DNA from: DATBDN01 sp036269895
GTDB taxonomy: Bacteria; Actinomycetota; Thermoleophilia; Solirubrobacterales; Thermoleophilaceae
Direction: 5' to 3'
Assembly (NCBI GenBank): GCA_036269895.1
Contig: DATBDN010000017.1
Location: 1 to 31,551 of the forward strand
DNA: 31,551 bases
Of the stretch, positions 17,883 through 24,705 are shown in pieces; the stretch's first letter is position 1; each line of letters begins with the position of its first letter. Under the pieces are notes generated by a model. That model did no database searches. It had not been told where the DNA came from and was given only the letters and a program-made list of their open reading frames with translations. A program made the position numbers and the translations under genes.

Positions 17883-17900
17883 GGCGCGCGCGCGCCGGGC
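17879..17900. repeat. 22-bp perfect GC palindrome with alternating CG tract
   Basis: The 22 bases from 17879 to 17900 are identical to their own reverse complement: outer GCCCGG/CCGGGC around an alternating GCGCGCGCGC centre. It overlaps the end of repeat copy 2 by 4 nt and lies 37 nt before the channel start. It could act as a hairpin, a terminator for the lipoprotein transcript or a Z-DNA-prone site; none is shown. Confidence 0.7.
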
Positions 17901-17936
17901 GAAAGGAAGTGCGTACCGCGGGGCGAACACAGGCAT

Positions 17937-18677
17937 GTGGCCGGCGAGCGCGCAGGTTCCGGGCCGACGCGCCGATTTCCCCGGGGCCCGTCCGAGGAGA
18001 CCCTGCTCGCGCGCCTCGAGCGGATCGCCGATGCCTACGGCATCGTCCTCTTCCTGATCCTTGTCACGTTCGTCGTGATAGTCACGCTGCCGCCCCAGGG
18101 CTGGGCCGGCCGTGTGGCCGCCGTCGCGATCGCCGGCGCGACAGCGATCATCGCGCTCACGAGCTCCGACGTCCGCCTCGAACGCGCGCGCTTCGCAGCG
18201 TTGTGGGCCGTCGTGGCAACCGTCTTGGCGATCCTGGCGAAGATCTTCGACTCCCGCTGGCTGCTGGGGATCGCGTTCATCATCATCTCGCTGCTGCTGA
18301 CGGTGGCCGCAGGCACGATCCTGCGCCGCGTCATCCTCGCCGTCGACGTCAGCTTCCGCACGATCCTCGGCGCGATCAGCGTGTACACACTGATCGGCCT
18401 CCTGTTCGGAAACCTCTTCCTCGCGCTCGGGCAGCTCAAGGGCGGCACCGTCTTCGCGGGGGTAAGTCACGCCGACGCCCGCGACTACATGTTCTTCAGC
18501 TACACGACGCTGACCACGACCGGCTACGGGAACCTCGTGCCGCAGGGGGACATTGGACAGATCCTGGCCGTATTCGAGATGCTGGCGGGACAGATCTTCC
18601 TCGTCACCCTGGTGGCCGGGCTGGTGAGCCTCTGGCGCCCCGGTGCGAGACCGCTCCCGGATGAACCTCGAGACTGA
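17937..18677 (+). CDS. Potassium-channel-like membrane protein
   Basis: A 246-residue membrane protein ending in an ion-channel pore module: a span at about 145-165, a pore loop with selectivity filter TTTGYG (193-198) followed by NLVP, and a last span (GQILAVFEMLAGQIFLVTLV). The preceding region holds four more hydrophobic spans (beginning IVLFLILVTFVVIV), giving six in total, but span four lacks the regular arginine repeat of voltage sensors. K+ selectivity is expected from TGYG. No cytoplasmic RCK domain follows. The start is taken as GTG 17937 because no other start lies between it and the first span; the exact start is uncertain. Its end overlaps the next gene by 17 nt. Confidence 0.85.
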   Translation: MAGERAGSGPTRRFPRGPSEETLLARLERIADAYGIVLFLILVTFVVIVTLPPQGWAGRVAAVAIAGATAIIALTSSDVRLERARFAALWAVVATVLAILAKIFDSRWLLGIAFIIISLLLTVAAGTILRRVILAVDVSFRTILGAISVYTLIGLLFGNLFLALGQLKGGTVFAGVSHADARDYMFFSYTTLTTTGYGNLVPQGDIGQILAVFEMLAGQIFLVTLVAGLVSLWRPGARPLPDEPRD

Positions 18678-19659
18678 AACCCAAGAGCCCGACCCACACG
18701 GGCGCTGGGCCCGAACACGGGCTGGCCTTCACCTCCCGGGCACGCTTATGCGCCTGGTCAGGCGCGACCCGCACCACGTGCCCGAGCGCCTGACGATCTA
18801 CGCCGTCGAGCACCAGGCGGACGAAGCACGGGCGTGGGCGGAGCGAGCACGCGAGCGCACCGGCGACGGATCACTGCGCGCGGTCGCCGAGAACCAGCGC
18901 CGGCGCACCATCACGACGGGAAGGATCGACGGCGCGATCTCGGGCACGCCCTTCTTCGTCGCCCTCGTGCCGGCCTACGTGGCGTTCCTGCGCCAGGAGG
19001 TCCGCTTCCACCTGCGCATGGCGGCCCTCTACGGCCACGACCCGGCCGACCCGCACGTGGCCGCGGACTTCCTCGTCCTCCGCGGCGTCCACAAGGACGT
19101 CGACCAGGCGCGCACGGAGCTCGAAACGGTACGCGCCACCCCACTGCCGCCGGCAGGCGTCAGGACGCCGGTGAGGTCGTGGTACCAGGCGATCGTGCGC
19201 GTGCTCGTGCTGGCCGGGTTCCTGGGCCCGCCCGAGGAGGACGGCGGCAAAGAGCCGACGCTGTGGACGAGGGTGGTCGACGTCGTGAAGCTGGTGGTCG
19301 CCGGGCTGATCTGGGCGCTCACCTGGATCGTGCCGGTCACCTTCATGATCATGATGTCCTGGGCATGCGAGAGCGATGCGCGCCGCTTCAGCCAGCGGGT
19401 CCTCACCCACTATCAGGAGGGCCAGGCGGACCTGGACGCCGCGATCGCCAGCGCCGATCGAAAGGCGGGCGGGAACCGGGCTGTCACCGCCGGCCGCGCG
19501 GCGCTGGTGGTGCTGTCGGTGGCGATCCCGCTGGCGCTCGTCGCCTCGACCCTGCTGAAGCACAACGGTCCGCTCGGGGTCAACGTGCCCGAGAGCTTCG
19601 CTGCGCTGATCGCGCTCGCGGTCGTTATCGGCGTCAGCGCGGTAGCGCTGCGCGGCTAG
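18661..19659 (+). CDS. Uncharacterised membrane protein, faintly EcsC-like
   Basis: A 332-residue protein with a long charged N-terminal half (YAVEHQADEARAWAERAR, likely helical) and a conserved-looking block ITTGRIDGAISGTPFF plus ALYGHDPADPHVAADFLVLR, followed by hydrophobic spans at about 220-240, 280-300 and 310-330. The YGHDPxDPxxAxxxLxLRG pattern faintly recalls EcsC-family proteins, but I am not confident. The ATG at 18661 overlaps the channel gene by 17 nt, so the two are probably co-expressed; an in-frame ATG 18 nt earlier is also possible. The stop lies in a 15-bp tandem duplication. Confidence 0.65.
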   Translation: MNLETETQEPDPHGRWARTRAGLHLPGTLMRLVRRDPHHVPERLTIYAVEHQADEARAWAERARERTGDGSLRAVAENQRRRTITTGRIDGAISGTPFFVALVPAYVAFLRQEVRFHLRMAALYGHDPADPHVAADFLVLRGVHKDVDQARTELETVRATPLPPAGVRTPVRSWYQAIVRVLVLAGFLGPPEEDGGKEPTLWTRVVDVVKLVVAGLIWALTWIVPVTFMIMMSWACESDARRFSQRVLTHYQEGQADLDAAIASADRKAGGNRAVTAGRAALVVLSVAIPLALVASTLLKHNGPLGVNVPESFAALIALAVVIGVSAVALRG

Positions 19660-19680
19660 GCGCGGCGCGGCTAGGCGCGG
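19651..19680. repeat. 15-bp tandem duplication carrying stop codons for both strands
   Basis: CGCGGCTAGGCGCGG occurs twice in a row (19651-19665, 19666-19680). Each copy contains CTAG. The first supplies the TAG of the plus-strand gene (19657-19659) and the second supplies the TAG of the minus-strand gene (19673-19671). Confidence 0.9.
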
Positions 19681-19982
19681 CGCGGTGCCGGATCCGGCGT
19701 TCTAGGCCGGCGCACGCGTGCCGGCACGAGGTTCGGCAGTTGCTCGGCGCCGCGTGGCCGTACCACGGTCCGCTGCGGAATGTGGCCGCGGAGCCGCGGA
19801 CCGGGGCTGAAGCGCTTGCGCAATCCGCCGCCGCCCTTGGGGCCGTCGTCCCGCTTCGGGCCAGGGCCACCGCCGCCCGGACCGCCGTCGTCCGTCTGGT
19901 CATCATCGTCATCCCGGAGCCTGAAGAACCACACAAGCCACAGGATCAGCAGGCCCACGTCGAAAACGCGGAATCCGACCAT
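19671..19982 (-). CDS. Small one-TM protein with Asp-rich and Gly/Pro-rich tail
   Basis: A 103-residue protein: one N-terminal span (MVGFRVFDVGLLILWLVWFF), immediately followed by RLRDDDDDQTDD, then a Gly/Pro-rich linker and an Arg/Pro-rich basic C-terminus (RVRRPRTPDPAPRRA). The tail is probably disordered. The start ATG has GGAGGG 10 nt upstream and a possible -10 TACGAT at 20018-20013. I do not recognise a function; the separated acidic and basic blocks suggest a membrane-tethered adaptor. It is convergent with the preceding gene, 11 nt between stops. Confidence 0.65.
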   Translation of the reverse strand: MVGFRVFDVGLLILWLVWFFRLRDDDDDQTDDGGPGGGGPGPKRDDGPKGGGGLRKRFSPGPRLRGHIPQRTVVRPRGAEQLPNLVPARVRRPRTPDPAPRRA

Positions 19983-20069
19983 GAAGATCCAGCCCTCCGT
20001 ACTGATAAGTCGATCGTAGCTCTGGCGGTCAGCCGGTGCAAAGAAAACCCGCCGAACTGACGGCAGGTC

Positions 20070-20774
20070 CTACTTTTTCGGTGCTGGCGCCGGGGTGGCC
20101 GGCTGCGGGTCCCGGATGTAGGTGACCGTGTACAGCAGGCGCGCGGTCTTGTAGACGCAGCCGTACGTGCGGGCGCTGCCGTGGATGTCCTGCGCCGCAT
20201 CTTGGCGGACGTCATCGCAGCTCTTCGGGTCGCGTGACGAGCGCCACTGCATGTCGTCACCCAGGTTGACGGCGAAGGCCGGCGCCCAGGTGGGGACCGT
20301 GATGCCTACGACGTCGTAGGGCTTGATCGACAATGGCCTCGGCAACGCAAAGGTGGGCGCCGACCCGAAGTACTTCTGCAGCTGGAATGGTTGCGACTGG
20401 CCCGCCAGCACGTATTTGTTCGGCTGCTTCTTCTCGCCCTTCTTGGGCACGTACGGGCGCAAGACGGTCAGGATGATCTGCGGCGGCCCGCCGAACAGCT
20501 TGTTGAAGAACTGGATCTGCGACGCGTTCGGCTTCCCGAGCTTGACCGTGAACGCCACGACCTTGCCGTAACTGCGCAGCCGGTAGGGCAGCTTGCGCGT
20601 GCTCTGCTGGATCTGGAAGCCCGAGACCTGGCCGATCGCCTGGCACGTGTCGGGGCAGGCAGCGGTGTGGTCGTCGAGGGTGGTTCCCAACTCGGAGACG
20701 GACCCAAGCGCAACCGCGGCAATGGCGAGCACCGCCACGATCGTGACTGTTGCTACTAGAAGCTTCTTGCGCAT
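20070..20774 (-). CDS. Exported protein of unknown function
   Basis: A 234-residue protein with an N-terminal signal or anchor (MRKKLLVATVTIVAVLAIAA) and an otherwise soluble, strand-rich sequence. Cysteine pairs ACPDTC and SCDDV...YGC could form extracellular disulfides. Segments such as KVVAFTVKLGKPNASQI and GITVPTWAPAFAVNLGDDMQW suggest a beta-sandwich domain. A longer open frame extends upstream (GTG 12 nt earlier), but the ATG fits the signal peptide. The C-terminus is Ala/Pro/Lys-rich. It is divergent from the amidase unit, and the 100-nt gap holds the 20859 -10 element. The family is not recognised. Confidence 0.7.
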   Translation of the reverse strand: MRKKLLVATVTIVAVLAIAAVALGSVSELGTTLDDHTAACPDTCQAIGQVSGFQIQQSTRKLPYRLRSYGKVVAFTVKLGKPNASQIQFFNKLFGGPPQIILTVLRPYVPKKGEKKQPNKYVLAGQSQPFQLQKYFGSAPTFALPRPLSIKPYDVVGITVPTWAPAFAVNLGDDMQWRSSRDPKSCDDVRQDAAQDIHGSARTYGCVYKTARLLYTVTYIRDPQPATPAPAPKK

Positions 20775-20858
20775 CCAGAAATGGAACACAGCGGAGGGCC
20801 AGGCGTTGCGTTTGTGGTACGGAGTCCGAGCCTTTACGCCTTCAGCTTGAACATCGCT

Positions 20859-20864
20859 TAGCGT
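20859..20864 (+). promoter_or_regulatory. -10 hexamer (TAGCGT) for the amidase unit, leaderless-type
   Basis: TAGCGT ends 10 nt before the GTG at 20875, with no Shine-Dalgarno in between, in the divergent region 20775-20874. Confidence 0.4.
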
Positions 20865-20874
20865 ACGCGCGCTA

Positions 20875-21066
20875 GTGGACGCCTTTGAACAATTCGCCCG
20901 TGGTGGTCTCGAGTGGCAGGGTCTGTCTGCTGACGAGACGGATATCGCGATCATGCGCTACATCGACCAGATCTTCGGCCCGGAGCTGCGGGCGCTGATG
21001 GCCGTCGACATGAATGGCCTATGGCCCGAGACGGACCTCGATCCGAGCCGGGCGCCCAGCTCATGA
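20875..21066 (+). CDS. Small GatC/AtzG-like protein, likely amidase partner
   Basis: A 63-residue soluble, mainly helical protein (GTG start), overlapping the amidase start by 4 nt (ATGA). Its layout follows the GatC/AtzG pattern: a helix (LSADETDIAIMRYIDQIFG) and then LMAVDMNGLWPETDLDPSRAP, comparable to the GatC segment with conserved Asp and Pro that wraps round the amidase subunit. AtzG is known to bind the amidase AtzE. The similarity is by pattern only; the strict pairing with an amidase is the main support. No GatB gene is nearby, so a tRNA amidotransferase is not suggested. Confidence 0.6.
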   Translation: MDAFEQFARGGLEWQGLSADETDIAIMRYIDQIFGPELRALMAVDMNGLWPETDLDPSRAPSS

Positions 21067-22382
21067 GCCATCCCCAGGATCTGCCGCTGCGCGACCAGGC
21101 GGCGGGAATATCCTCCGGCGAGCTGGACCCGGCGGAGTTGCTGGACGCCACTCTCGCGCGGATCGAGGAGCGCAATCGGCGGCTGAACGCGGTCGTGGCG
21201 ACGTTCCGCGAGGACTCCCAGACGATGCTCGAACAGGCACCCGACGGGCCGCTCCGCGGCGTGCCGGTGGCGGTCAAGGACCAGTTCCAGATCCCCTTCA
21301 GGGCGCCGCGCGACGGTACCGAGCAGGAGATGGCGCCAGCCGGCGAGTCGGGGATCTTCCGGCGGCTGCGCGATGCCGGCGCGGTCGTTGTGGCCGTGAC
21401 GAACATGCACTACCTCGGCGGCGGCTCCACCGGCGTGCTCTCGGCCTACGGGCCGGTCGGCAACCCGTGGAACCCCGACCACGTCGGTGGCGGCTCGTCG
21501 GGCGGCTCGGCCTGCTCGGTCGGTGCCCGGATGGTCGCCGGGTCGGTCGGCGCGGACGGCGGCGGATCGATCCGCCTGCCCGCGGGGTACTGCGGCGTCA
21601 CCGGGATCAAGCCGACGTTCGGCGCGGTTCCGGTCGACGGCAACATCCACGGCTACATGGACCTGGACGCGCTCGGCCCGTTCGGACGCGACTCCGACGA
21701 CGCGCGCCTACTGCTGGAGGCGCTCATGGCCACCGAGCTGGCGCCCGGCGACGGCAGTGGCCTGAAGGTGGGGATCCCGCGCTTCTTCTGGGGCGACGTC
21801 GACCCGTCAGTGGAGGAAGCCTGCAGCGCAGCGCTCGAGGCGGCCGGTTGGCCGCAGCGTGAGATCGACATCGACGGGCAGGAGCATTCCCGGATCGCAA
21901 CCGGCCTTTATCTCGCGCTCCAGGGGGCACCGGAATGGCCCGCCTCCGTCCTGGAGCAGGCCGACCCGGTCTCGCGCGCCTACGGGAAGTTCGCGCTGGT
22001 GCTCCCCGCGAACGCTCTCATGCGGGCGCAGCGTGTGCGATCACAGGTGCGGCGCTCGGTGGCCCGGATCTTCGAGGACGTCGACCTGCTTGCGCTGCCG
22101 ACGGTCCCGGCGGCGGCGCCGCCGATCGAGAACCCGACGGTCACGCTGCCCTCGGGCGATCACCCTGCTGACCACGCGAACGTGCGTCAGACGGGAGTCG
22201 GCAATCTGACCGGATTGCCGGGCATCAACGTCCCCGCCGGCTTCGATCCGAGGGGCCTGCCGATCGGGCTTCAGCTGCTTGCGCCGTGGGGTGCGGAAGC
22301 CCGCCTACTCGATGCTGCAAAGCACATCGAGCAGGCGACCTCGCGTGAGTTCGTTGATGCGGTGCCGCAGGCCTACTTGTAG
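21063..22382 (+). CDS. Amidase signature-family hydrolase
   Basis: Serine amidohydrolase of the amidase-signature family, 439 residues. The Ser-cisSer-Lys triad is visible: Lys in PVAVKDQFQIP, cis-Ser in GGGSSGGSA and nucleophile Ser in GADGGGSIRLPAG. The last motif has GADGGGS where GatA proteins have GSDTGGS. The substrate cannot be deduced. Together with the small GatC-like gene upstream it resembles AtzE-AtzG-type pairs rather than GatCAB. The start ATG overlaps the upstream stop (ATGA). Its 3' end overlaps infA tail-to-tail by 10 nt. Confidence 0.9.
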   Translation: MSHPQDLPLRDQAAGISSGELDPAELLDATLARIEERNRRLNAVVATFREDSQTMLEQAPDGPLRGVPVAVKDQFQIPFRAPRDGTEQEMAPAGESGIFRRLRDAGAVVVAVTNMHYLGGGSTGVLSAYGPVGNPWNPDHVGGGSSGGSACSVGARMVAGSVGADGGGSIRLPAGYCGVTGIKPTFGAVPVDGNIHGYMDLDALGPFGRDSDDARLLLEALMATELAPGDGSGLKVGIPRFFWGDVDPSVEEACSAALEAAGWPQREIDIDGQEHSRIATGLYLALQGAPEWPASVLEQADPVSRAYGKFALVLPANALMRAQRVRSQVRRSVARIFEDVDLLALPTVPAAAPPIENPTVTLPSGDHPADHANVRQTGVGNLTGLPGINVPAGFDPRGLPIGLQLLAPWGAEARLLDAAKHIEQATSREFVDAVPQAYL

Positions 22383-22591
22383 CGGTAGGTGATGCGGCCG
22401 CGGTCGAGGTCGTACGGCGAGAGCTCGATCTTGACCTTGTCGCCCGGGAGAATGCGGATGTAGTGACGCCGCATCTTTCCGGAGATGTGTCCGAGGACCT
22501 CATGGTCGTTCTCGAGCTTCACCCGGAACATGGTGTTGGGGAGGGCCTCGAGGATCTCCCCTTCCATCTCGATCTTTTCTTCCTTCGACAC
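22373..22591 (-). CDS. infA: Translation initiation factor IF-1
   Basis: A 72-residue single OB-fold protein binding the 30S A site. The sequence is canonical: EGEILEALPNTMFRVKLEN, VLGHISGKMRRHYIRILPGD and VKIELSPYDLDRGRITYRYK. The start is GTG (22591-22589). It has no Shine-Dalgarno but TACCCT 8 nt upstream. Unusually, it is not in a ribosomal-protein operon within this window; it follows a cold-shock gene by 25 nt and overlaps the convergent amidase gene by 10 nt. Confidence 0.97.
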   Translation of the reverse strand: MSKEEKIEMEGEILEALPNTMFRVKLENDHEVLGHISGKMRRHYIRILPGDKVKIELSPYDLDRGRITYRYK

Positions 22592-22599
22592 TGCCTAAG

Positions 22600-22605
22600 A
22601 GGGTA
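22600..22605 (-). promoter_or_regulatory. -10 hexamer (TACCCT) for infA, leaderless-type
   Basis: TACCCT on the minus strand, 8 nt before the infA GTG and inside the 25-nt gap after the cold-shock gene. It would give infA its own promoter in addition to any read-through. Confidence 0.4.
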
Positions 22606-22616
22606 GTGGCCGCGGA

Positions 22617-22820
22617 TCAGATCTTCTCGACGTTGATCGCCTTCGGGCCCTTGTCGCCCGGCTCCTCCTCGTAGGAAACCTTCGAACCTTCGGCCAGCGA
22701 GCGGAAGCCGCCGCCAGAGATCGAGGAGTAATGGACGAACAGGTCGCGGCCGCCGTCATCCGGCGTGATGAAGCCGTAGCCCTTCTCGTCGTTGAACCAC
22801 TTGACCGTTCCGGTCGCCAT
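22617..22820 (-). CDS. Cold-shock domain protein
   Basis: A 67-residue single-stranded nucleic-acid binding protein of the CspA family. RNP1 is KGYGFI and RNP2 is DLFVHYSSI; the N-terminus GTVKWFN is typical. Length matches the family. The start ATG 22820-22818 has AGAAAGG about 10 nt upstream; an in-frame upstream ATG exists but lies before that site and does not fit the family. A leader of unknown length lies in 22821-22955. The gene precedes infA on the same strand, so the two may be co-expressed. Confidence 0.96.
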   Translation of the reverse strand: MATGTVKWFNDEKGYGFITPDDGGRDLFVHYSSISGGGFRSLAEGSKVSYEEEPGDKGPKAINVEKI

Positions 22821-22892
22821 GTAATGCACCTTTCTTGCGCCTGCCCGGTGCACTACTGCGAACCCGAACTACCGGCACAACGTGTCTCTCAC

Positions 22893-22911
22893 GGGCTGGC
22901 CCTTCCAGCCC
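22893..22911 (-). terminator. Hairpin ending the acpS-to-exported-protein gene string (possible)
   Basis: GGGCTGG (22893-22899), loop CCCTT, CCAGCCC (22905-22911): a perfect 7-bp GC-rich stem. It lies 45 nt beyond the stop of the exported-protein gene and about 75 nt before the cold-shock ATG. No T-run follows on the minus strand; it could instead be a 5' leader structure of the cold-shock mRNA. Confidence 0.45.
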
Positions 22912-22955
22912 AGTCGGCGCAAAGGTACCAGCACGAGGCGGTCGGAACGCTTTTT

Positions 22956-23513
22956 TTAAGCTCGCGGCTTCGACAGCTTCGTCTCGGCTGTGCCCGGCCG
23001 ATCGGGCGCGTAGTCCGGGCAACCGCTGCTGATCTTGCATTCCGTACCGAAGCTCGTGGCCTCCGTGCGCCACCGATACCCCGCCGGGCGCTTGATGTCG
23101 TCCGGATCGATGCGGATGACAAGCCGGGTGTCACTCGGCTGCTCGACCTTGACGGCGCCCAGCCGCAACTGGGGCCCGCGCTCGCGCTTGCGAGCGATGC
23201 TGCCCTTCCACGACGATCCCTTCGCCCGCGTGGCGCAGGCCTCGTAGTCGGGCTGCGATTCGCCCGGCGTCGAGCGCGTCCAGATCTCGATGCACACGGA
23301 GTCCGGCGCGCCGGACTTCGCGACGCGGTGGGGAATGGCCGCGTAGAAGTCGATCGTGTGAACGAGCTGGTCGGTGGCTCGATTGTGCGCGCCGCTGACC
23401 TTGGCGATGTCGAAGGCCGTCGCGACGTCGTCGCGGTCGCCCACCGTCGTCGCATATGCGAGCGGCGCACCCAGCGCCACCAACGCCGCCACGATCACGC
23501 CGAGTCGCTTCAC
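22956..23513 (-). CDS. Exported protein of unknown function
   Basis: A 185-residue protein with a clear signal peptide (MKRLGVIVAALVALGAPLAYA, probable cleavage after AYA) and a soluble remainder. Cysteines occur in VCIEIW, YEACATR and ECKISSGCP, possibly as disulfides. IDPDDIKRPAGYRWRTEAT is a distinctive stretch. I do not recognise a domain. The start is GTG 23513-23511, overlapping the enoyl-CoA hydratase stop by 4 nt (GTGA), so it is the last gene of the long minus-strand string. Its link to that string is by position only. Confidence 0.7.
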   Translation of the reverse strand: MKRLGVIVAALVALGAPLAYATTVGDRDDVATAFDIAKVSGAHNRATDQLVHTIDFYAAIPHRVAKSGAPDSVCIEIWTRSTPGESQPDYEACATRAKGSSWKGSIARKRERGPQLRLGAVKVEQPSDTRLVIRIDPDDIKRPAGYRWRTEATSFGTECKISSGCPDYAPDRPGTAETKLSKPRA

Positions 23514-24286
23514 CGTCCCTCGAACGTCGCTTTCCCGGGTCCCTCGCTGAGGAACGTCTGAACCGCTTTCTGCAGGTCCTCGGTCGCGAACAGCGATGCC
23601 GCGATGTCGCCGACGTGCGCGTCCGCGCCGCGCACGCCGCCCTCGTCGAGGAACGCGCGGACCATCCGCTTGGTGGCGTCATGTGCCTTGGGCGGCCCGA
23701 CCGCCAAGTGCGCGGCCAACTCCATCGTCTTCTCCGACAGCTCGGCGTCGGGCAAGACGCGGTTGACCACGTTCCAGCGTTCGAGCGTGGCTGCGTCGTA
23801 GAGGTCGCCCGTCATCACAAGCTCGCGCGCCCGCGCCGGGCCGGCGCGCTCGGCCACGCGCTGCGTGCCACCCATGCCGGGTGTGAGGCCGATGACGCGC
23901 TCGACCAGGCCGAACCTGGCCGCCTCGCCGGCGAGCAGGATGTCGCAGCCGAGCGCCAGCTCGAAGCCGGCGGTCAGGCAAAGCCCGTGCACCGACGCGA
24001 TCGTCGGGATCGGCATCGCCTCCAGCCTGTGGACGATCTTCACGAGGTCTTCGAACAGCGCCGCGCCTTCCTCGTGACTCTTGCCCGCGAACACCTGCAC
24101 GTCCACGCCTCCTGTGAAGACCCGGCCGTCGGCGCGGATGACCAGAGCGCGGATGTCGTCGCGTTCCGCCTTCTCGATGGCCGCAACGAGGTCCGTGAGG
24201 AGCTCGTCGCCGAACAGGTTGAGAGGCGGGTCGTCGATGACGACCAAGCCGATGTCGCCGTCGCGCTCGTAGCGGGCCCTAGGCAC
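23510..24286 (-). CDS. Enoyl-CoA hydratase/isomerase (crotonase) family protein
   Basis: A 258-residue crotonase-fold enzyme acting on acyl-CoA thioesters. Segment ASVHGLCLTAGFELALGCD supplies the first active-site glutamate (Glu109), and FGLVERVIGLTPGMGGTQRV supplies the second (Glu129); with both present, hydratase activity is likely. The oxyanion-hole region is VFTGGVDVQVF. Substrate unknown. The start GTG 24286-24284 overlaps the HIT gene by 8 nt. No other fatty-acid oxidation gene is in the window, so the pathway is uncertain. Confidence 0.88.
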   Translation of the reverse strand: MPRARYERDGDIGLVVIDDPPLNLFGDELLTDLVAAIEKAERDDIRALVIRADGRVFTGGVDVQVFAGKSHEEGAALFEDLVKIVHRLEAMPIPTIASVHGLCLTAGFELALGCDILLAGEAARFGLVERVIGLTPGMGGTQRVAERAGPARARELVMTGDLYDAATLERWNVVNRVLPDAELSEKTMELAAHLAVGPPKAHDATKRMVRAFLDEGGVRGADAHVGDIAASLFATEDLQKAVQTFLSEGPGKATFEGR

Positions 24287-24692
24287 GCAGTTCCTCCGCC
24301 AGCCCCGCGAGCTCCTCGTGCTCGGCCGGCTGCGGGTGCGCCGGTAGTCGCAGCCCGTCGTCCGAGTAGCGCGGGATCACGTGCACGTGCGTGTGGAAGA
24401 CGGTCTGCATCGCTACGGGCTCCGAGGACTGCAGGACGTTGATGCCGTCGCAGTTCAGCCGCTCGCGCATGCGCTTGGCCACGCGCTGCGCGGTGATGTG
24501 GGCCGCGGCAAGATCTTCAGGATCGACGTCGTAGACGTTGCGCGAGTGCTCCTTCGGGATCACCAGCGCGTGGCCGCGCGTCCACGGGTTGATGTCCATG
24601 AAGGCAAGTGTCTTGTCATCTTCGTCGATCTTGTGCGACGGGATCTCGCCCGCGACGACCTTGCAGAAGATGCAGTCAGGGTCAGCAGCCAT
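24279..24692 (-). CDS. HIT-family nucleotide hydrolase
   Basis: A 137-residue HIT (histidine triad) protein, likely a nucleoside-phosphoramidate or dinucleoside-polyphosphate hydrolase. The triad is HTHVHV (His100, His102, His104) in QTVFHTHVHVIPR, and CIFCK (Cys7, Cys10) with His49 suggests the zinc site seen in many HIT proteins. INVLQSSEPVAMQTVFH is typical of Hint/FHIT-type bacterial members. It starts 13 nt after corA ends and overlaps the crotonase start. Confidence 0.93.
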   Translation of the reverse strand: MAADPDCIFCKVVAGEIPSHKIDEDDKTLAFMDINPWTRGHALVIPKEHSRNVYDVDPEDLAAAHITAQRVAKRMRERLNCDGINVLQSSEPVAMQTVFHTHVHVIPRYSDDGLRLPAHPQPAEHEELAGLAEELRA

Positions 24693-24705
24693 GAGAGGTG
24701 GCAGG

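Noticed and set aside
17701..17936. Coding sequence across the palindromic repeats (frames giving SDLAASNANGG-like peptides)
   Set aside because: The repeat is open in several frames on both strands and recurs beside acpS, so coding is a by-product of its composition.
20875..22382. gatCA of a GatCAB amidotransferase
   Set aside because: No gatB adjoins, the catalytic motif is GADGGGS, and the amidase is shorter than typical GatA.
22951..22957. T-run on the plus strand as a Rho-independent terminator
   Set aside because: No plus-strand gene precedes it and no stem directly adjoins it; on the minus strand it is an A-run just after the stop.
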